Source: Nitrospirota bacterium
GTDB taxonomy: Bacteria; Nitrospirota; Nitrospiria; Nitrospirales; Nitrospiraceae
Assembly (NCBI GenBank): GCA_040757595.1
Contig: JBFLWP010000016.1
Location: 1-64,000 of the forward strand
DNA length: 64,000 bases
Direction of reading: 5' to 3'
The notes beneath the pieces are model-generated. The model had not been told where the DNA came from and did not search any database. It was given only the letters and a program-made list of their open reading frames with translations. A program made the position numbers and the translations under genes. Within the stretch, counting starts at the first letter, position 1; every line of letters starts with the position of its first letter. Shown here piece by piece: positions 49,590 to 58,487 of the stretch.

Positions 49590-52500
49590 TCACTCCACGA
49601 AGGCGAGCGGCAGGTCGGCGTAACCGGCAGGGGTGAACGTCGCCGGAGACTGGGCCCCGTTCGTGAGCAGCGGCACCGCCTCCGACACGTAGGCGTCCAA
49701 TTCCTGGAGCGTGACGGTTTGGTCGAGGTTCAGGTCCGCGCGGCCTCGCAGGCCTCCGAGGATGACCGTGACGAAGGCCCCGTGCTGCAAGCCCTCGCGC
49801 TCGACTGCATGCTCCCGGCCCCGGCAGGACGAGAAGGTGGCGGCCCGGAACGGCTGCACCTGCTTCAGCAGCCGCTCGTGGTCCGCCGCTTCCGCCTTCG
49901 CCCCGCCGGGGCCGCGCCAGTAGCAGGTGTCGGTGAAGATCACCTTCCGTCCGGGCAGCTCCAGCACCCGTCGGAGATCGTCCCAGCCGATGGCGCGCGC
50001 CGGATCAGGGAGCCCCTGGTCCGAAAGCCGCGCGTCCTGCGGCAAGAACGTGAAACGGCCCTGCTCGTCCATCAGGCCCTGTCCCCCCAGGAACAGCATC
50101 ACCACGTCGTTCGGCTTCGACTCGCTCAGGCGCGACAGGCCCTCCCGGATGTTGCGGACGGTCGGCTTGGCGGAACCGGCGTCCGTGAGGACCTGGGCCC
50201 GGATCTCCCCGAAGACCTTCCCGCGCTGCCGCAACAGCGCCTGGGCGAGGCTGTCCGCATCGCCCACCGGGTATCCCAAGGACGGGATCCGTTTGTCCTG
50301 ATAGTCGTTCACCCCGACCGTGAGCAGCCACAGGTCGGGAAGCGGCCGCGCGGCGGCCGGCGACTGCGAGCGCGTCGTCAGGTGGAGGCTCGTCCGCTCT
50401 TCCGCAAACCCGTTGAACACCACGATCTCGACCAGGTTCGCCCCGGCTTCGAGGGACAGGGGGACTTCCAGATCCATCGTCCGCTGTGCCGCGGGCGGCG
50501 GTGAGTCCGCGACCTTGTACCCCACGCCGGCGTCCGGGAGTCGGGAGATGCCGCCCGGCAGGGACAGCCGGGCCCCGTTCACGTAGACGCTCGCCCGACT
50601 GATCGGCAGATGGTGATCCTCGGCGTGCACCTTCAGCACGACGGACGGCGCCTCGACGGTGATCCAGTCCTCCGGGGCCAGGACGGCCAGCTCTGGCGGC
50701 TGGACGCTCTGCAAATGCATGCGCGTTGCGATCTCGTGCTCGGCAATGCCCGCGGCGATCGCCCGTTCGCTGCTCCCGAGCCGGATGGCCGCCTCGACGA
50801 TGGGCGGTTTGAAGAACACGGCGCGGAACTGGTCAATGCCGTAGACCCGCAATCCGATCCGGACGCTCAAGTTCTGATCGCCCTGCTCCGAGGCGTTGTA
50901 GTAGCCCTCCGGCGTGAAAATGATCCACTCCCCGTCCTGAAACCCCACCAAGGTCGCGATCGCTCTGGCCGTCTCCGTCTCCCACAGCCGCATCGTTCCG
51001 TCCAGGCTCCCGGACAGGATCTCCCGCCCGTCCGTCGAAAACTCCACCCCGACGACGCCGCCGGTATGGCCGGAAAAGGTCCGCGCCTCGCGGCCGTTGG
51101 CCGGGTCCCACAGCTTGAGCGTCTGGTCCTCGGACCCGGAGAGGACCCTCGTCCCGTCCGGCGAGAAGGCCACGTCCCAGACCGCCCCCTCATGGCCGGT
51201 GAACGTCTGGAGCTCCCGGCCGGTCGCGACATCCCAGAGCTTGAGCGACTGGTCCACGCTGCCCGAGAGGATGGCCTTGCCGTCTGGAGCCACGTCCACG
51301 GCCCGCACCGGCTGGGTATGGCCGGTGAGCGTCCGGACGTTGCGTCCCGTGGCCGCCTCCCAGAGCTTGAGCGTATTGTCTTCGCTTCCGGACACGATCC
51401 ATTTCCCGTCCGGCGAGAACTCGACGTCCCAGACCGCCTCCGAATGGCCGCTGAAGGTCCGCAGCTCGCGCCCCGTGGCCGCCTCCCAGAGCTTCACCGT
51501 CTGGTCCCCGCTGCCCGACGCAATCCACTTGCCGTCCGGCGAGAAGGCGACGTCGGTCACGCCCCAAGTGTGCCCGCGGAAGGTGCGGATCTCGCGGCCC
51601 GTCGCCACGTCCCACAGTTTGACCAGGCGGTCGCTGCTGCCCGAGAGGGCCAGCGTCCCGTCCGGGGAGAGGGCCACGGCGGTGACGGCGAGGCTGTGGC
51701 CGGTGAAGGTCCAGAGGGCCCGGCCGGTCCGGATCTCCCAGAGCTTGAGGGTGTGGTCCCGCCCGCCGACGAGCGCCAACCGTCCGTCGCGGGAGAAATC
51801 CACGTCGCGGGCCTCCATGACCTTCCCGCTCAACGTGCGCACGTCCCGACCGGTCCGGGCGTCCCAGAGCTTCAGCGTCTGATCTTCGCTGCCGGACAGG
51901 ACCCACCGGCCTTCCGGGGAAAAGCTCACGGCCATCACCGGTCTGACGTGCCCGGTGAAGACGCGCACCGTGCGGCCGGTCGCCGTCTCCCACAGCCGCA
52001 GCGTCTGATCCTTGCCGCTCGAGATGATCCACGTCCCGTCGGGAGAGAACGCAGCGGCCGTGACCCCCTGCTCGTGGCCGACGAAGGTTCGCAGGGACCG
52101 GCCGGTGGCCACGTCCCACAGCCGCAGCGTCTGGTCCTCGCCGCCCGAGATGGCGAGCTTGCCGTCCGGAGAGAAGTTCACCGTGTTCACGGCCTGCCGG
52201 TGCCCGCGGAAGGTGCGGACCTCCCGCCCGGTCGCCACCTCCCAGAGGATCATCGTCTGATCCACGCTGCCGGAGAGGGCCCACTTGCCGTCGGGCGACA
52301 AGGCCACGTCCGTCACGGCCTGCTCGTGCCCCACGAAGGCCCGGACTTCTTCGCCGGTCGCCACGTCCCAGAGCTTGAGGGTCTGATCCAGGCTGCCGGA
52401 AAGCGCCCGCTTGCCGTCCGGAGAAAAGGTCACGTCCCAGACCCCCTCTTCGTGTCCGCGAAAGGTCCGAATCTCCCGGCCCGTCGCGACGTCCCAGAGT

Positions 52501-52811
52501 TTGAGGGTCCGATCGTAGCTGGCGGACAGGGCTGACCGGCCGTCCGGCGAGAAGGCGACGAAGGTCACCGCCTGGGTATGGCCGAGGAAGGCCCGCACCT
52601 CCCGCCCGGTGGCCACCTCCCACAGCCGGATCGTCTGGTCCTCGCTCGCGGACAGGGCCCGCTTGCCGTCCGGGGAGAAAGCGACGGCCCGCACCCCGCC
52701 CGCATGGCCCAGCGGGATGAACACTTCCCCCGGCTGATGGGACGCGACGGCCGGCCCGGCGAGCCACCAGCCCCACCAAAAGAGAACCGATATGAGGACT
52801 GTGACGCTCAT
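49590..52811 (-). CDS. Secreted 14-repeat WD40 protein with a caspase-like (C14) C-terminal domain
   Basis: 1073 residues from ATG 52811. A signal peptide (LISVLFWWGWWLAGPAVAS) is followed by 14 WD40 repeats (about residues 35-630), enough for two seven-bladed propellers, each ending in LKLWD/LRLWE. After a linker comes a caspase-like domain starting LLTVGVNDYQD. The expected catalytic His motif is changed: residue 911 is Gln in FLGGQG where active caspases have SGHG. The Cys motif is kept as TDTCYW (Cys963). It is probably a pseudo-protease or ligand-binding scaffold outside the cytoplasm. Confidence 0.9.
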   Translation of the reverse strand: MSVTVLISVLFWWGWWLAGPAVASHQPGEVFIPLGHAGGVRAVAFSPDGKRALSASEDQTIRLWEVATGREVRAFLGHTQAVTFVAFSPDGRSALSASYDRTLKLWDVATGREIRTFRGHEEGVWDVTFSPDGKRALSGSLDQTLKLWDVATGEEVRAFVGHEQAVTDVALSPDGKWALSGSVDQTMILWEVATGREVRTFRGHRQAVNTVNFSPDGKLAISGGEDQTLRLWDVATGRSLRTFVGHEQGVTAAAFSPDGTWIISSGKDQTLRLWETATGRTVRVFTGHVRPVMAVSFSPEGRWVLSGSEDQTLKLWDARTGRDVRTLSGKVMEARDVDFSRDGRLALVGGRDHTLKLWEIRTGRALWTFTGHSLAVTAVALSPDGTLALSGSSDRLVKLWDVATGREIRTFRGHTWGVTDVAFSPDGKWIASGSGDQTVKLWEAATGRELRTFSGHSEAVWDVEFSPDGKWIVSGSEDNTLKLWEAATGRNVRTLTGHTQPVRAVDVAPDGKAILSGSVDQSLKLWDVATGRELQTFTGHEGAVWDVAFSPDGTRVLSGSEDQTLKLWDPANGREARTFSGHTGGVVGVEFSTDGREILSGSLDGTMRLWETETARAIATLVGFQDGEWIIFTPEGYYNASEQGDQNLSVRIGLRVYGIDQFRAVFFKPPIVEAAIRLGSSERAIAAGIAEHEIATRMHLQSVQPPELAVLAPEDWITVEAPSVVLKVHAEDHHLPISRASVYVNGARLSLPGGISRLPDAGVGYKVADSPPPAAQRTMDLEVPLSLEAGANLVEIVVFNGFAEERTSLHLTTRSQSPAAARPLPDLWLLTVGVNDYQDKRIPSLGYPVGDADSLAQALLRQRGKVFGEIRAQVLTDAGSAKPTVRNIREGLSRLSESKPNDVVMLFLGGQGLMDEQGRFTFLPQDARLSDQGLPDPARAIGWDDLRRVLELPGRKVIFTDTCYWRGPGGAKAEAADHERLLKQVQPFRAATFSSCRGREHAVEREGLQHGAFVTVILGGLRGRADLNLDQTVTLQELDAYVSEAVPLLTNGAQSPATFTPAGYADLPLAFVE

Positions 52812-52893
52812 CCTATCCGTTCCAAGCCCGAAGGCGGCCCATTGTGGCAAGAGCTCCTCCTGGTTGCAAGCATCCCCTGGAAGGGCGCTCGTC

Positions 52894-52923
52894 TTGGATC
52901 AGTCGGTCGATCCGTGCTAGAGT
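52894..52923 (+). promoter_or_regulatory. Possible sigma-70 promoter of the activator gene
   Basis: TTGGAT (52894-52899), 18-base spacer and TAGAGT (52918-52923) with TGC just before the -10. Transcription would begin near ATG 52932, giving a very short leader. Confidence 0.5.
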
Positions 52924-52931
52924 GCCCACAT

Positions 52932-54980
52932 ATGGGCACCCCGGACAACGGCGCGTTTCTGCTGGAGACGGTCGGGCGCTTGATCGGCTTGCGGGGTCTG
53001 CGCGAGTTCGACGAGGCCCTGGCTCGTGTGCTGGCCCGCCGCCTCAGCGTCGAAGTCACCGGCTTGTACCTCTACAGCGAGGCCGCCAACTCGTTCACGC
53101 CGGTTTCCAAAGCGCTGATCGACCCCGCCTCACCCGGCTATCATGTCGGGCAACTTCCCGCCGCAGGGACGATGAAGGAAGCGGCGCTGCAGGCCGGGCG
53201 GGCGCTCCTGTGCAACGACGTGGGCACTTCCTCCTGGGCGGAAGCCCGCGTCCTCCAACATGCCGGGCACAGCGCCGCTTCGGTGATCGTGTCGCCGCTG
53301 ATCCTCCACGCCGGCGACGGGCACGTCCGGTCGCGAACGATCGCGGTCCTGGCCGCCGTGGCGATCGGCCGACGCGACGCCTTCACCGAGGAGGATCGGC
53401 GGCTCATGGAAGAAGTGGGCCGGCAGCTTGCGCCAGTGCTCGATTCGGTCCTCGCCGCGGAGGAACGCGACGCCTTGACGGAGATCAACAGCCGTGTCGT
53501 GGTCGGAGCGGTGACGATGGCAAGCCTGATGCCGGCGATCAAAGCGACCCTCCAGCGGGTGATCCCGCACGACGCGCACGGGCTCATGCGCTTCACGGAG
53601 GGCCCGCAGGGGCCCTGGTTCGAGCCGATCCACATCGAAGGGCTGAAGTTGGACGTGGAGGCGCTGCGGCCGTTCCCGTTCGAGCGGATGGCGCCGGCGG
53701 AAATGCTCGCGACCGGCCGGCCAGTGCTGATCACCGGCTACGGCCACGAACGGTTCGTCGAGGCCCCCTACTTCGAGTCACTGGGGCTGCTCTCCGCCAT
53801 GCTCTGCCCGCTGACGGTGCGCGGCGGGCCCTACGGCTTTCTGGCCGTCGCCAGTCGGCGAAAGAACGCCTTCTCGGAGCGGGACCTGCGGCTGGCCGAG
53901 CAGATCGGCCTCAACCTCTCACAGGCCATCGCGAACCTGCTGGCCTACGAGGAGATCAGCCGCCTCAAGGACCAACTGGAGCAAGAGAACGTCTACCTGC
54001 GGGAGGAGATCGGCGCCTCGGTGGACTTCAAGGAGCTGGTCGGAGACAGCCAGGCGCTGCAACGGGCGCTCAAGGCCATCGAGAAGGTCGCGCCGACCGA
54101 TTCCACCGTGCTGATCTCGGGCGAGACCGGCACGGGCAAGGAGATGGTCGCGCAGGCCATCCACCAGCTCTCGCCGCGCAAGGACCAGCCGCTGATCAAG
54201 GTCAATTGCGCCGCGCTGCCCCCGACCCTGATCGAATCCGAGTTGTTCGGCCACGAGAAGGGCGCCTTCACCGACGCCACGGCGCGCAAGATCGGGCGGT
54301 TCGAGCTGGCCAACCACGGCACCATCTTCCTCGACGAGGTCGGCGAGATCCCGCTCGACTTGCAGGCGAAGTTGCTGCGGGTGCTGGAGGCCCAGGAGCT
54401 GGAGCGGGTGGGCGGCAGCCAGACGATCGCATTGAACGTGCGCGTGCTGGCGGCGACGAACCAGGATCTCGAGCGGGCCGTGAAGGCCGGGGCGTTCCGC
54501 GCGGACCTGTACTACCGGCTCAAGGTCTTTCCGATCCGCGTTCCGCCGCTGCGGGAGCGGCGGGAGGACATTCCCATGCTCGCGCGGCACTTCGTGAAAA
54601 AGTACAGCGCCCGCCACCGCAAGGCCGTGACGAGGATCGGCTCCGCCACCCTGCGGGCCCTCGGCGCTTACGAGTGGCCGGGCAACGTCCGCGAGCTGGA
54701 GCACGTGATCGAGCGGGCGGTCATCCTTTCGCAGGGGCCGGTGCTGATCGTTGACGAATTCGAGGGCGAGGTCTCCGCTGGCTCCGTTGACCGACCGGCG
54801 AAGGGACCAAGAACGCTCAAGGACGTGGAACGGGCGCACATCCTGGACGTGCTGAACCAGACCAACTGGGTCGTGGCCGGCAAGAACGGCGCGGCGGCCC
54901 GCCTGGGGCTCAAGCGCTCCACGCTCCAGCATCGGATGCAGAAGCTCGGCATCCGAAAGTCCTTCCTCACCCGATCCTGA
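52932..54980 (+). CDS. Sigma-54-dependent activator with GAF domains (FhlA/NorR-like)
   Basis: About 682 residues. Two GAF-type sensor domains (about 10-175 and 185-345), then an AAA+ domain with Walker [10 protein letters not shown] (about 397-405) and Walker [11 protein letters not shown], and a C-terminal Fis-type HTH ([20 protein letters not shown]). The sigma-54-contact loop reads GAFTDA rather than the common GAFTGA. It would activate sigma-54 promoters when its GAF ligand is bound. The next operon starts 170 bases downstream and has a sigma-54-like promoter. Confidence 0.9.
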   Translation: MGTPDNGAFLLETVGRLIGLRGLREFDEALARVLARRLSVEVTGLYLYSEAANSFTPVSKALIDPASPGYHVGQLPAAGTMKEAALQAGRALLCNDVGTSSWAEARVLQHAGHSAASVIVSPLILHAGDGHVRSRTIAVLAAVAIGRRDAFTEEDRRLMEEVGRQLAPVLDSVLAAEERDALTEINSRVVVGAVTMASLMPAIKATLQRVIPHDAHGLMRFTEGPQGPWFEPIHIEGLKLDVEALRPFPFERMAPAEMLATGRPVLITGYGHERFVEAPYFESLGLLSAMLCPLTVRGGPYGFLAVASRRKNAFSERDLRLAEQIGLNLSQAIANLLAYEEISRLKDQLEQENVYLREEIGASVDFKELVGDSQALQRALKAIEKVAPTDSTVLISGETGTGKEMVAQAIHQLSPRKDQPLIKVNCAALPPTLIESELFGHEKGAFTDATARKIGRFELANHGTIFLDEVGEIPLDLQAKLLRVLEAQELERVGGSQTIALNVRVLAATNQDLERAVKAGAFRADLYYRLKVFPIRVPPLRERREDIPMLARHFVKKYSARHRKAVTRIGSATLRALGAYEWPGNVRELEHVIERAVILSQGPVLIVDEFEGEVSAGSVDRPAKGPRTLKDVERAHILDVLNQTNWVVAGKNGAAARLGLKRSTLQHRMQKLGIRKSFLTRS

Positions 54981-55005
54981 ATCCTGCCCGTCTTTCGGCA
55001 GAAGT

Positions 55006-55019
55006 GCCCGCATGCGGGC
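55006..55019. promoter_or_regulatory. Candidate activator-binding palindrome
   Basis: Perfect 14-bp palindrome GCCCGCATGCGGGC, about 130 bases upstream of the predicted sigma-54 start. That distance is typical of enhancer sites for sigma-54 activators. Confidence 0.45.
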
Positions 55020-55119
55020 GCTGGCGCGCCGCCGCGGTCCGATCGCTCCCCTCCCGTCTTTTCGGAATTTACCCGCTTGTCCAATCGGTTCGCTCTCCGG
55101 ATCCGGCCCGCGCGAGACC

Positions 55120-55135
55120 GGGCACCTTTCCTGCT
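55120..55135 (+). promoter_or_regulatory. Sigma-54-like promoter of the exporter operon
   Basis: GGGCACctttcCTGCT: GG (55121-55122) and GC (55133-55134) at the required 10-base distance, with GGCAC and TGCT matching the consensus elements TGGCAC and TTGCT except one base in each. Expected start near 55145; the first gene begins at 55153. Confidence 0.5.
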
Positions 55136-55152
55136 CCTCCCCCTGAACCGCC

Positions 55153-55569
55153 ATGAGCGAGGGACGCACGACGCCGGAAGCGGTGAGTCACGCGGTGGAG
55201 GAATACCTCGGCCAGCGGCAGGCGGAGATCCTCCCTGCCGGCGACCAGTCCACGGGCGGGCGCCGGTTTACCTGGTGCGGGGACGTGCTGGAGTTCCTCG
55301 TCGAGGGGCTGGCCGAGCGGCTCGCAGCCCGCGGGATCACGTTCACGAGTCCCTTCCCCGGTCCGCTCCGCCTTTGGGACGAAGACCAGCAGCCGGACGG
55401 TCAGCACGTGCGGCGGTTTTGGACGACGGCGCTCGAGCGCGGGTGTCCGATCGCCAAGCTTTGCACGTTCTTCTTCCATCGCCACGACACCCCGGCCCTG
55501 CCGCGGGCGCCCAAGGTCGTCGGGTTTCCGCCGGACTATCTCGAAGAGCCCGAAAGGGACCGGGGATGA
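55153..55569 (+). CDS. Hypothetical protein heading the exporter operon
   Basis: 138 residues, soluble, no known motif. Its N-terminal part resembles a helical bundle (EAVSHAVEEYLGQRQAEIL), with WCGDVLEFLVEGLAERL in the middle and FFFHRHDTP near the end. It overlaps the permease by ATGA (55566-55569) and so is part of the exporter operon, perhaps an accessory or sensing protein. I do not recognise a family. Confidence 0.6.
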   Translation: MSEGRTTPEAVSHAVEEYLGQRQAEILPAGDQSTGGRRFTWCGDVLEFLVEGLAERLAARGITFTSPFPGPLRLWDEDQQPDGQHVRRFWTTALERGCPIAKLCTFFFHRHDTPALPRAPKVVGFPPDYLEEPERDRG

Positions 55570-56696
55570 ACTACGTCGCGCTCAAGATGCTGTTCGGCGA
55601 CCGGGCCAAGTATCTGATGCTGCTCTGCGGTCTGGCCTTCGCGGTCATGCTGATCGTGCAGCAGGGTTCGATCTTCTGGGGCCTGATGATCTGGTCCCAG
55701 TCCGGGATCAGCAACTTGAACGTCCAGATCTGGGTGACCGATCCGAACATCAGCCAAGTGGAAGAGGTGAAGCCGATCGCGGACACGACCGTGGCGCGCG
55801 TGCGCTCCGTGCCGGGCGTGGAGTGGGCGGCGCCGCTCTTCAAGGGCGTCGTACGGGCCCGCCTCGCCAACGGCGAGTACCACCGCGTTTCGCTGGTCGG
55901 CCTGGACGCCGCCACCATGATCGGCCGACCGGCGCGGCTCTTCGAAGGGCGGATCGAGGACCTGCGCACGCCGGACGCGGTGGTGGTGGACCAGTGGGCC
56001 GTGCAGCGCATGGGCGGGCCGGACGTGGTCAAGGTCGGCGCCGTCTTCGAGATCAACGACAAGAAGGCGCGCGTCGTGGGGATCGCGAACATCCAGAAGG
56101 ACTTCCAGAACATCCCCGCCGTCTACACGACCTTCGACCGGGCCGTCGCCTACGCGCCGCCCGAGCGGCGCGTCCTTTCTTACGTGCTGGCGAAGGCGAA
56201 GGACGGAGTGCCGGTCGGGGAGGTGACGAGACGGATTCGCGAGCAGACGGGCCTGGGGGCGTTCACCCAGGAAGAGTTTGGCATGAAGACGATCCAATGG
56301 GTGCTGAAGAACACCGGCATCGGCGTGAACTTCGGCACGACGATCGTGCTGGGCTTCATCGTCGGCATGGCGATCGCGGGCCAGACCTTCTATCTGTTCA
56401 CGGTGGAGAACCTCAAGCAGTTCGGCGCGCTCAAAGCGATGGGCACCTCCACCGTCACCCTGGCCCGCATGATCATCCTCCAGGCCTTCACGGTGGGTCT
56501 GATCGGCTACGGAGTGGGGATCGGCCTGGCGACGCTCTTCGGTTACGTGACCGCCGGGGAGGGGCGGCTTCCCTTCGTCGAGACCTGGCCGCTGCTCGGC
56601 CTCGTCTTCGTCTCGCTCCTGGGAATTTGCACCGTGTCGGCCGCGATCAGCATCGTCAAGCTGGCCAAGCTGGAGCCGGCGATCGTCTTCAGGTGA
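55566..56696 (+). CDS. FtsX-like ABC permease (MacB/DevC type)
   Basis: 376 residues: first helix in KYLMLLCGLAFAVMLIVQQGSIFWGLM, a periplasmic domain, then three C-terminal helices (FGTTIVLGFIVGMAIAGQTFYLF...MIILQAFTVGLIGYGVGIGLA...PLLGLVFVSLLGICTVSAA). The four-helix MacB-like layout works with a separate ATPase, adaptor and outer-membrane factor, all encoded downstream. It couples ATP use to transport or envelope signalling without a pore through the inner membrane. Start by ATGA overlap. Confidence 0.9.
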   Translation: MNYVALKMLFGDRAKYLMLLCGLAFAVMLIVQQGSIFWGLMIWSQSGISNLNVQIWVTDPNISQVEEVKPIADTTVARVRSVPGVEWAAPLFKGVVRARLANGEYHRVSLVGLDAATMIGRPARLFEGRIEDLRTPDAVVVDQWAVQRMGGPDVVKVGAVFEINDKKARVVGIANIQKDFQNIPAVYTTFDRAVAYAPPERRVLSYVLAKAKDGVPVGEVTRRIREQTGLGAFTQEEFGMKTIQWVLKNTGIGVNFGTTIVLGFIVGMAIAGQTFYLFTVENLKQFGALKAMGTSTVTLARMIILQAFTVGLIGYGVGIGLATLFGYVTAGEGRLPFVETWPLLGLVFVSLLGICTVSAAISIVKLAKLEPAIVFR

Positions 56697-56700
56697 CCCA

Positions 56701-57510
56701 ATGGAAGTCGACGCGCAGATCGAGCCGGAACAGCACGGCGTTGCTCCTCCCGCCGTCAAGGTCCGGGGCGTGATCAAGTCCTTCGGGACGGGAGACGCCA
56801 AGGTCGCGGTCCTTCGAGGCGTCAATCTGGAGGTCCAACTCGGCGAGCTCCTGCTGCTGGTCGGGGAATCGGGTGGCGGCAAGACGACGCTGCTTTCGGT
56901 GATCGCCGGCATCCTGGACATTGACGAGGGAGAGCTGGACGTGCTGGGCGTCCCGCTGCACCGGCTGTCCGGCGCGAGAAAAACCAGATACCGCGGCGAA
57001 ACGATGGGCTTCGTCTTCCAGCAGTTCAACCTGTTGCCGGCGCTCACCGCGGCCGAGAACGTGGCGGTTCCCCTTTTGATCCACGGCACGCCAAGGGGGA
57101 AGGCGCTGAGCCGGGCACGGGCCATGCTCGACCGGGTCGACCTCGGCGACCGGACCGAGTTCCAGCCCGCCAACCTCTCCGTCGGCCAGCAACAGCGGGT
57201 GGCGATCGCCCGTGCCCTGGTCTCCGAGCCGCGGCTGCTCATCTGCGACGAGCCGACGGCGGCCCTGGACGGGGAGAACGGCCAGAAGGTCATGGCGATC
57301 CTGCGCGACGTGGGCCGCTCGCCGGAGCGGGCCGTGATCGTCGTCACGCACGACAGCCGGGTCTTCCACTATGGGGACCGGATTGCCGTGCTGACCGACG
57401 GCCGCATCGTGGGCGTCCACGAGGCGCCGAAGGCCCCGCTGCATCAAATCGGTCTCCAGGGGCTGGAGCCCGGTCAGGGTGATGCCGGACGACCGGAGGG
57501 TCAGCCATGA
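56701..57510 (+). CDS. ABC transporter ATPase of the MacB/LolD type
   Basis: 269 residues. Walker A GESGGGKTT, Q loop FVFQQFNLLPALTAAENV, signature LSVGQQQRVAIARAL, Walker B LLICDEPTAALD, switch His VVTHDS. LPALTAAENVAVPLL is characteristic of the LolD/MacB group. It drives the FtsX-like permease upstream. The next gene overlaps by ATGA. Confidence 0.92.
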   Translation: MEVDAQIEPEQHGVAPPAVKVRGVIKSFGTGDAKVAVLRGVNLEVQLGELLLLVGESGGGKTTLLSVIAGILDIDEGELDVLGVPLHRLSGARKTRYRGETMGFVFQQFNLLPALTAAENVAVPLLIHGTPRGKALSRARAMLDRVDLGDRTEFQPANLSVGQQQRVAIARALVSEPRLLICDEPTAALDGENGQKVMAILRDVGRSPERAVIVVTHDSRVFHYGDRIAVLTDGRIVGVHEAPKAPLHQIGLQGLEPGQGDAGRPEGQP

Positions 57511-58487
57511 TCGTGCTGCGGCGGATCAGTCTCTGGCTGGCCCTCGCGGGCGTGCTGTTCACCGGCTGGGTCCTGATGGCGGCCCGCCAGAAGGAGCCGA
57601 TGCCGCCCCCCGTCGAGCCGCCGCCGACGAGCCCCTACGAGTACACGGTGGCGGCGGCCGGCATCATCGAGGCGGTCAACGAGAACGTGCGGATCGCGCC
57701 GCCCGTGGCGGGGCTGATCACCAAGGTCTTCGTCGTCGTCGGTGACCGGGTGGAAGCCGGCGCGCCGCTCCTGCAACTGGACGACCGCGATCTCCTGGCC
57801 CAACTCAACGTGCGCGAGGCGGCCCTCCCGCCGGCGCGTGCCCGGATCGAGGAGCAGCGGCACCGGGTCGAAGACCTCGAAGTGCAGTACAAGCGGTTCC
57901 AGGCCATCCACGACCGGCGCGCCGTGAGCGAGGACGACGTGAAGCGGACCTGGTATGCGATGGAGGCGGCCAAGCGGGTCCTCGTGCGGACCGAAGCCGA
58001 CCTGGCCCAGGCCGTCGCCCAGCGGGACGAGACCAGGGTCCTGCTGGACCGGCTCACCGTGCGCGCGCCGCGCGCGGGTGCCGTCTTGCAGGTGAACGTG
58101 CGCGCCGGCGAGTACGCGACGCTGGGCGCCGCGGAACCCCTCCTCCTGCTCGGGGAGACGCAGCAGCTCCAAGTCAGGGCGGACGTGGATGAGGTCAACG
58201 CGCCGCTGGTGAAACCCGGCGCCCCCGGCGTGGCTTACCTCAAAGGGTTGACCGAGCACGCGATCCCGCTCTCGTTCGTCCGCATCGAGCCCTACATCGT
58301 CCCCAAGAAGTCGCTCACGGGGGACAACACCGAGCGGGTGGACACGCGCGTGCTGCAGGTCATCTATCGCTTTCCGCGTCCGTCGTTCCCGGTCTATGCG
58401 GGGCAGCAACTCGACGTGTTCATCCAGCGCGACCCGCCGGCCGATGCCCGTCGGCCGGCGCAGGCCGAGCCGGCCAAGACGCCATGA
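57507..58487 (+). CDS. HlyD-family adaptor of the MacA/DevB type
   Basis: 326 residues: N-terminal membrane helix (LWLALAGVLFTGWVLMA), lipoyl half-motifs (VAAAGIIEAVNENVRIAPPVAG and RLTVRAPRAGAVLQVNVRAGEY), a shorter coiled-coil hairpin than classic HlyD, and a beta-barrel. It connects the ABC permease to the outer-membrane channel encoded next. Both ends overlap neighbours by ATGA. Confidence 0.88.
   Translation: MIVLRRISLWLALAGVLFTGWVLMAARQKEPMPPPVEPPPTSPYEYTVAAAGIIEAVNENVRIAPPVAGLITKVFVVVGDRVEAGAPLLQLDDRDLLAQLNVREAALPPARARIEEQRHRVEDLEVQYKRFQAIHDRRAVSEDDVKRTWYAMEAAKRVLVRTEADLAQAVAQRDETRVLLDRLTVRAPRAGAVLQVNVRAGEYATLGAAEPLLLLGETQQLQVRADVDEVNAPLVKPGAPGVAYLKGLTEHAIPLSFVRIEPYIVPKKSLTGDNTERVDTRVLQVIYRFPRPSFPVYAGQQLDVFIQRDPPADARRPAQAEPAKTP

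Noticed and set aside
49590-52811. WD40 region as a DNA tandem repeat
   Set aside because: The repetition is at protein level with diverged codons, as expected of propeller blades.
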